64,000 nt of DNA from Acinetobacter sp. Marseille-Q1618 (GTDB lineage Bacteria; Pseudomonadota; Gammaproteobacteria; Pseudomonadales; Moraxellaceae). Within the stretch, counting starts at the first letter, position 1. Every line of letters begins with the position of its first letter. Location: NCBI RefSeq assembly GCF_902809855.1, contig NZ_CADDWJ010000001.1, forward strand, positions 992,001 through 1,056,000, written 5' to 3'. Made by a program: the position numbers and the translations under genes. This document shows positions 61,910 through 64,000 of this stretch, piece by piece. The notes below the pieces were generated by a model. It had not been told where the DNA came from. It was given only the letters and a program-made list of their open reading frames with translations, and did not search any database.

Positions 61910-62596
61910 TTATTTTGCAGGGATTGGTGCTAATACTTCATGTGAGGTTTTGGTTCTTTCTGGTGCTTTATGGACCATTGTGTAAGCGTAGTCAGCACCC
62001 ATGCCATACGCACCTGAATGTTCACGCACGATATCCATCACTGCATCATAAGTATCACGTTTCGCCCAATCACGTTGCCATTCAAGTAAAACTTGCTGCC
62101 ATGTCACTGGAATGACACCTGCTTGAATCATGCGTTGCATCGCATAATCATGTGCTTCTTTGGTGGTACCGCCTGAAGCATCTGCCACCATATAAATTTC
62201 ATAATCACCTTCAAGCATTGCACCAAAAGAGAAAGTGATATTACACACTTCAGTCCATAGCCCTGAAACGATGACCTTCTTACGATCATTTTTTGCCAGT
62301 GCGTCACGCACTTTTTGGTCATCCCAAGAGTTCATTGAAGTACGCTCCAATAATGGTGCATTTGGAAATACATCTAATAACTCTGGAAAGGTGTGACCAG
62401 AAAAGCTTTCTGTTTCTACGGTGGTAATCGTGGTTGGAATATTAAAAACTTTGGCAGCTTTTGCTAAACCTACAACATTGTTCTTTAAAGTTTGACGGTC
62501 TATCGACTGCACGCCAAACGCCATTTGCGGTTGTTGATCAATAAAAATAACCTGACAATTGTCTGGTGTAAGTTGTTCTAAAAGTGATTTATTCAT
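61910..62596 (-). CDS. Isochorismatase-fold (YcaC-like) hydrolase, copy 2
   Basis: A 228-residue protein, 224 of 228 residues identical to copy 1, with the same catalytic Asp and Cys motifs. At the DNA level the first 230 bases or so (N-terminal half) are identical except for changes right at the start, while scattered synonymous differences occur in the rest. This fits a recent tandem duplication with continuing gene conversion. First gene after the 500-bp upstream region. Confidence 0.88.
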   Translation of the reverse strand: MNKSLLEQLTPDNCQVIFIDQQPQMAFGVQSIDRQTLKNNVVGLAKAAKVFNIPTTITTVETESFSGHTFPELLDVFPNAPLLERTSMNSWDDQKVRDALAKNDRKKVIVSGLWTEVCNITFSFGAMLEGDYEIYMVADASGGTTKEAHDYAMQRMIQAGVIPVTWQQVLLEWQRDWAKRDTYDAVMDIVREHSGAYGMGADYAYTMVHKAPERTKTSHEVLAPIPAK

Positions 62597-63097
62597 TGCA
62601 TTTCATCCCGAAATTCTGATTTTCTTGACATCACTCAACACATTAAAAGTGATGATACTGCATTAAAAAATGATTTAATGTGACGATGTAAGCACTTATA
62701 AATATAAATATTTTTCGAAAAACCGCAAATACTTTTTATTTTTTATTGTAAGTATTACATGGAATTTTCAACAATTTTTTACATTAATACTGTATTCAAA
62801 ATTGATTATATCTGTGCAATGTTTAATTTAAATGAAGAATCACAAAACCAAATAATATTTAATTATAATTAAATATTATTTAATACAAGCTAAACAAAAA
62901 TAATATAATGATCTTATAAAAATTTTAATTTAAATAGTGAGTTAGATATAAAAGCTACTGTGATAAAAAAACGACACCAAATTGTGCATTTTCTATACAT
63001 TAATGAATAGATCATCATACAAATTTGGAATCTATCTTACCTTTGAGAAGATAAATTCCAGTTAAAAAATGCGACATTTACTTTAAAAAAAGAACGC
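62597..63097. other. AT-rich region upstream of the hydrolase unit
   Basis: Five hundred bases without a credible gene between the hydrolase pair and the MFS gene, both on the minus strand. It contains a perfect 32-bp palindrome (62850-62881). Otherwise it is AT-rich and must hold the hydrolase promoter. Confidence 0.5.
62850..62881. repeat. Perfect 32-bp A/T-only palindrome
   Basis: The half AAATAATATTTAATTA (62850-62865) is followed directly by its exact reverse complement, with no loop. It lies about 255 bp upstream of hydrolase copy 2. It could be an operator, a cruciform or a melting site. The low sequence complexity lowers its significance. Confidence 0.5.
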
Positions 63098-64000
63098 TTA
63101 TTTTTGAGTTTTTGGCAAAAATAATGCCGCAACGCCGAGCAAAGGCAAATATGAACAAAACTGCATGACCCACTCTATACCTTGATGATCTGCCAAATAC
63201 CCTAAAGCCGCTGCGGCAATGCCACTGATCCCAAACATTAAGCCAAACATCAAACCTGCGATCATACCTACTCGCCCAGGAACAGCTTCTTGTGCATAAA
63301 CCACCATTGCAGAAAAGGCGGATGACATCACCAAACCTGAAATCATGGATAGGATTAATGTCCATTGCAAATTGGCATAAGGTAAAATCAAAGCAAAGGG
63401 TGCCATAGCTAAAAAGGAAATAATAATTACGGATTTTCGACCAATTTTATCACCGATTGGCCCACCCACAAATGTTCCGAATGCCACAGCAGCTAAAAAA
63501 CCAAATAAATAAAATTGTGCATTTTTTAAGGATAAATCAAACTTTTGCATCAAATAAAAAGTGTAATAATTACTCAAGCTGACGATATATATAAATTTTG
63601 CCAACATCAGTATCGCAATGAGCAGTAATGCTCGAATTAAGGTTTTACCTTGTAATTTGTGCTGAGTTTTATGGATGCCTGCATTCATTGGTGCTTGTTT
63701 GCGCTGTATGGTCCATTTACTGACTTGGTAGAGCACCCAAATCGCCAATAATGCAAATAGCATAAACCATGCTGTGGCTGCCTGACCATTTGGAATAATA
63801 ATCGCTGCTGCCAATAAAGGACCTATTGCCGAGCCTGAATTTCCTCCAACCTGAAAGGCTGATTGAGCAGTTCCAAACTTACCACCCGATGCCATACGGG
63901 CAACACGTGAAGCCTCAGGATGAAAAGTTGAAGAACCAACACCAATCAATGCGGCTGAACATAACAACATGCTAAAGTTTGCTGCAAATGCCAACCCTCC
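63098..64000 (-). CDS. MFS transporter, Fsr (fosmidomycin resistance)-like, partial
   Basis: The C-terminal 300 residues or so of a major facilitator; the start is beyond the right edge. Visible are about eight membrane helices. GVGSSTFHPEASRVARMASGGKFGTAQSAFQVGGN is the characteristic Fsr stretch, and GGPIGDKIGRKS is the loop between helices 8 and 9 (MFS motif A). Fsr exports fosmidomycin in E. coli; natural substrates are unknown. Confidence 0.82.
   Translation of the reverse strand, partial: GGLAFAANFSMLLCSAALIGVGSSTFHPEASRVARMASGGKFGTAQSAFQVGGNSGSAIGPLLAAAIIIPNGQAATAWFMLFALLAIWVLYQVSKWTIQRKQAPMNAGIHKTQHKLQGKTLIRALLLIAILMLAKFIYIVSLSNYYTFYLMQKFDLSLKNAQFYLFGFLAAVAFGTFVGGPIGDKIGRKSVIIISFLAMAPFALILPYANLQWTLILSMISGLVMSSAFSAMVVYAQEAVPGRVGMIAGLMFGLMFGISGIAAAALGYLADHQGIEWVMQFCSYLPLLGVAALFLPKTQK

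Noticed and set aside
1..64000. CRISPR array, tRNA, rRNA or integrase
   Set aside because: I saw no regularly spaced repeats, no cloverleaf with a CCA-type acceptor and no rRNA-like block or recombinase motif. A tRNA or covariance scan would be needed for certainty.

Overview
The window reads as a chromosomal stretch of an Acinetobacter (species not determined). The base composition is AT-rich, genes are dense and codon use is uniform. The gene content also fits: a trpBA pair beside a LysR gene, a complete iscRSUA-hscBA-fdx operon, a catA whose product keeps the Acinetobacter CatA iron-ligand numbering, and an ATAC-N7-GTAT CatM/BenM-type operator in front of catA. I saw no rRNA, tRNA, CRISPR array, integrase or intact insertion sequence.

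Layout. 1-5 kb: a truncated TIM-barrel-like gene, trpA and trpB with a divergent LysR regulator, an Lrp/AsnC regulator and a glutathione S-transferase. 5.3-12.8 kb: an organosulfur block of two SfnB-type flavoproteins, an FMN-dependent monooxygenase, two tandem MetQ-like binding proteins and MetN-MetI. 12.9-19.1 kb: HAD dehalogenase, small unknown gene, ychF, ppiD, HU, a phasin-like protein and a membrane-anchored SCP2/UbiJ-like protein. 19.2-24.7 kb: the isc operon behind two IscR-type operators. 24.7-31 kb: a CzcICBA-type heavy-metal RND efflux system. 31.6-39.9 kb: a 2-aminoethylphosphonate regulon (phnX, phnW, FAD oxidoreductase, fused two-domain permease, ATPase, binding lipoprotein, GntR regulator) with the same palindrome at two promoters. 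40-45.3 kb: two related unknown proteins, roxA, tehB and a membrane-anchored glutamate-synthase-like protein. 45.4-50.7 kb: AraC regulator, GMC oxidoreductase, aldehyde dehydrogenase and outer-membrane channel. 51.3-55.1 kb: catA, then two overlapping dynamin-like GTPase genes. 55.6-64 kb: OprB porin, TMEM175-like channel, two DUF1275 proteins, XapX protein, amidohydrolase, two almost identical isochorismatase-fold hydrolases and a truncated Fsr-like MFS transporter.

How the parts work together. Much of the window is nutrient scavenging: sulfur from organosulfur compounds, phosphorus (and nitrogen) from aminoethylphosphonate, and carbon from an alcohol/aldehyde and from catechol. Several blocks carry readable regulation: IscR sites over the iscR promoter, a GntR palindrome over the -35 regions of phnW and phnS, an AraC-type direct repeat next to a -35/-10 pair before the GMC gene, and a CatM/BenM site about 63 bp before the inferred catA start. 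The least explained pieces are the paired dynamin-like GTPases, the recently duplicated hydrolase pair, a possible pseudoknot between iscS and iscU, and the two related unknown genes at 40-41 kb.
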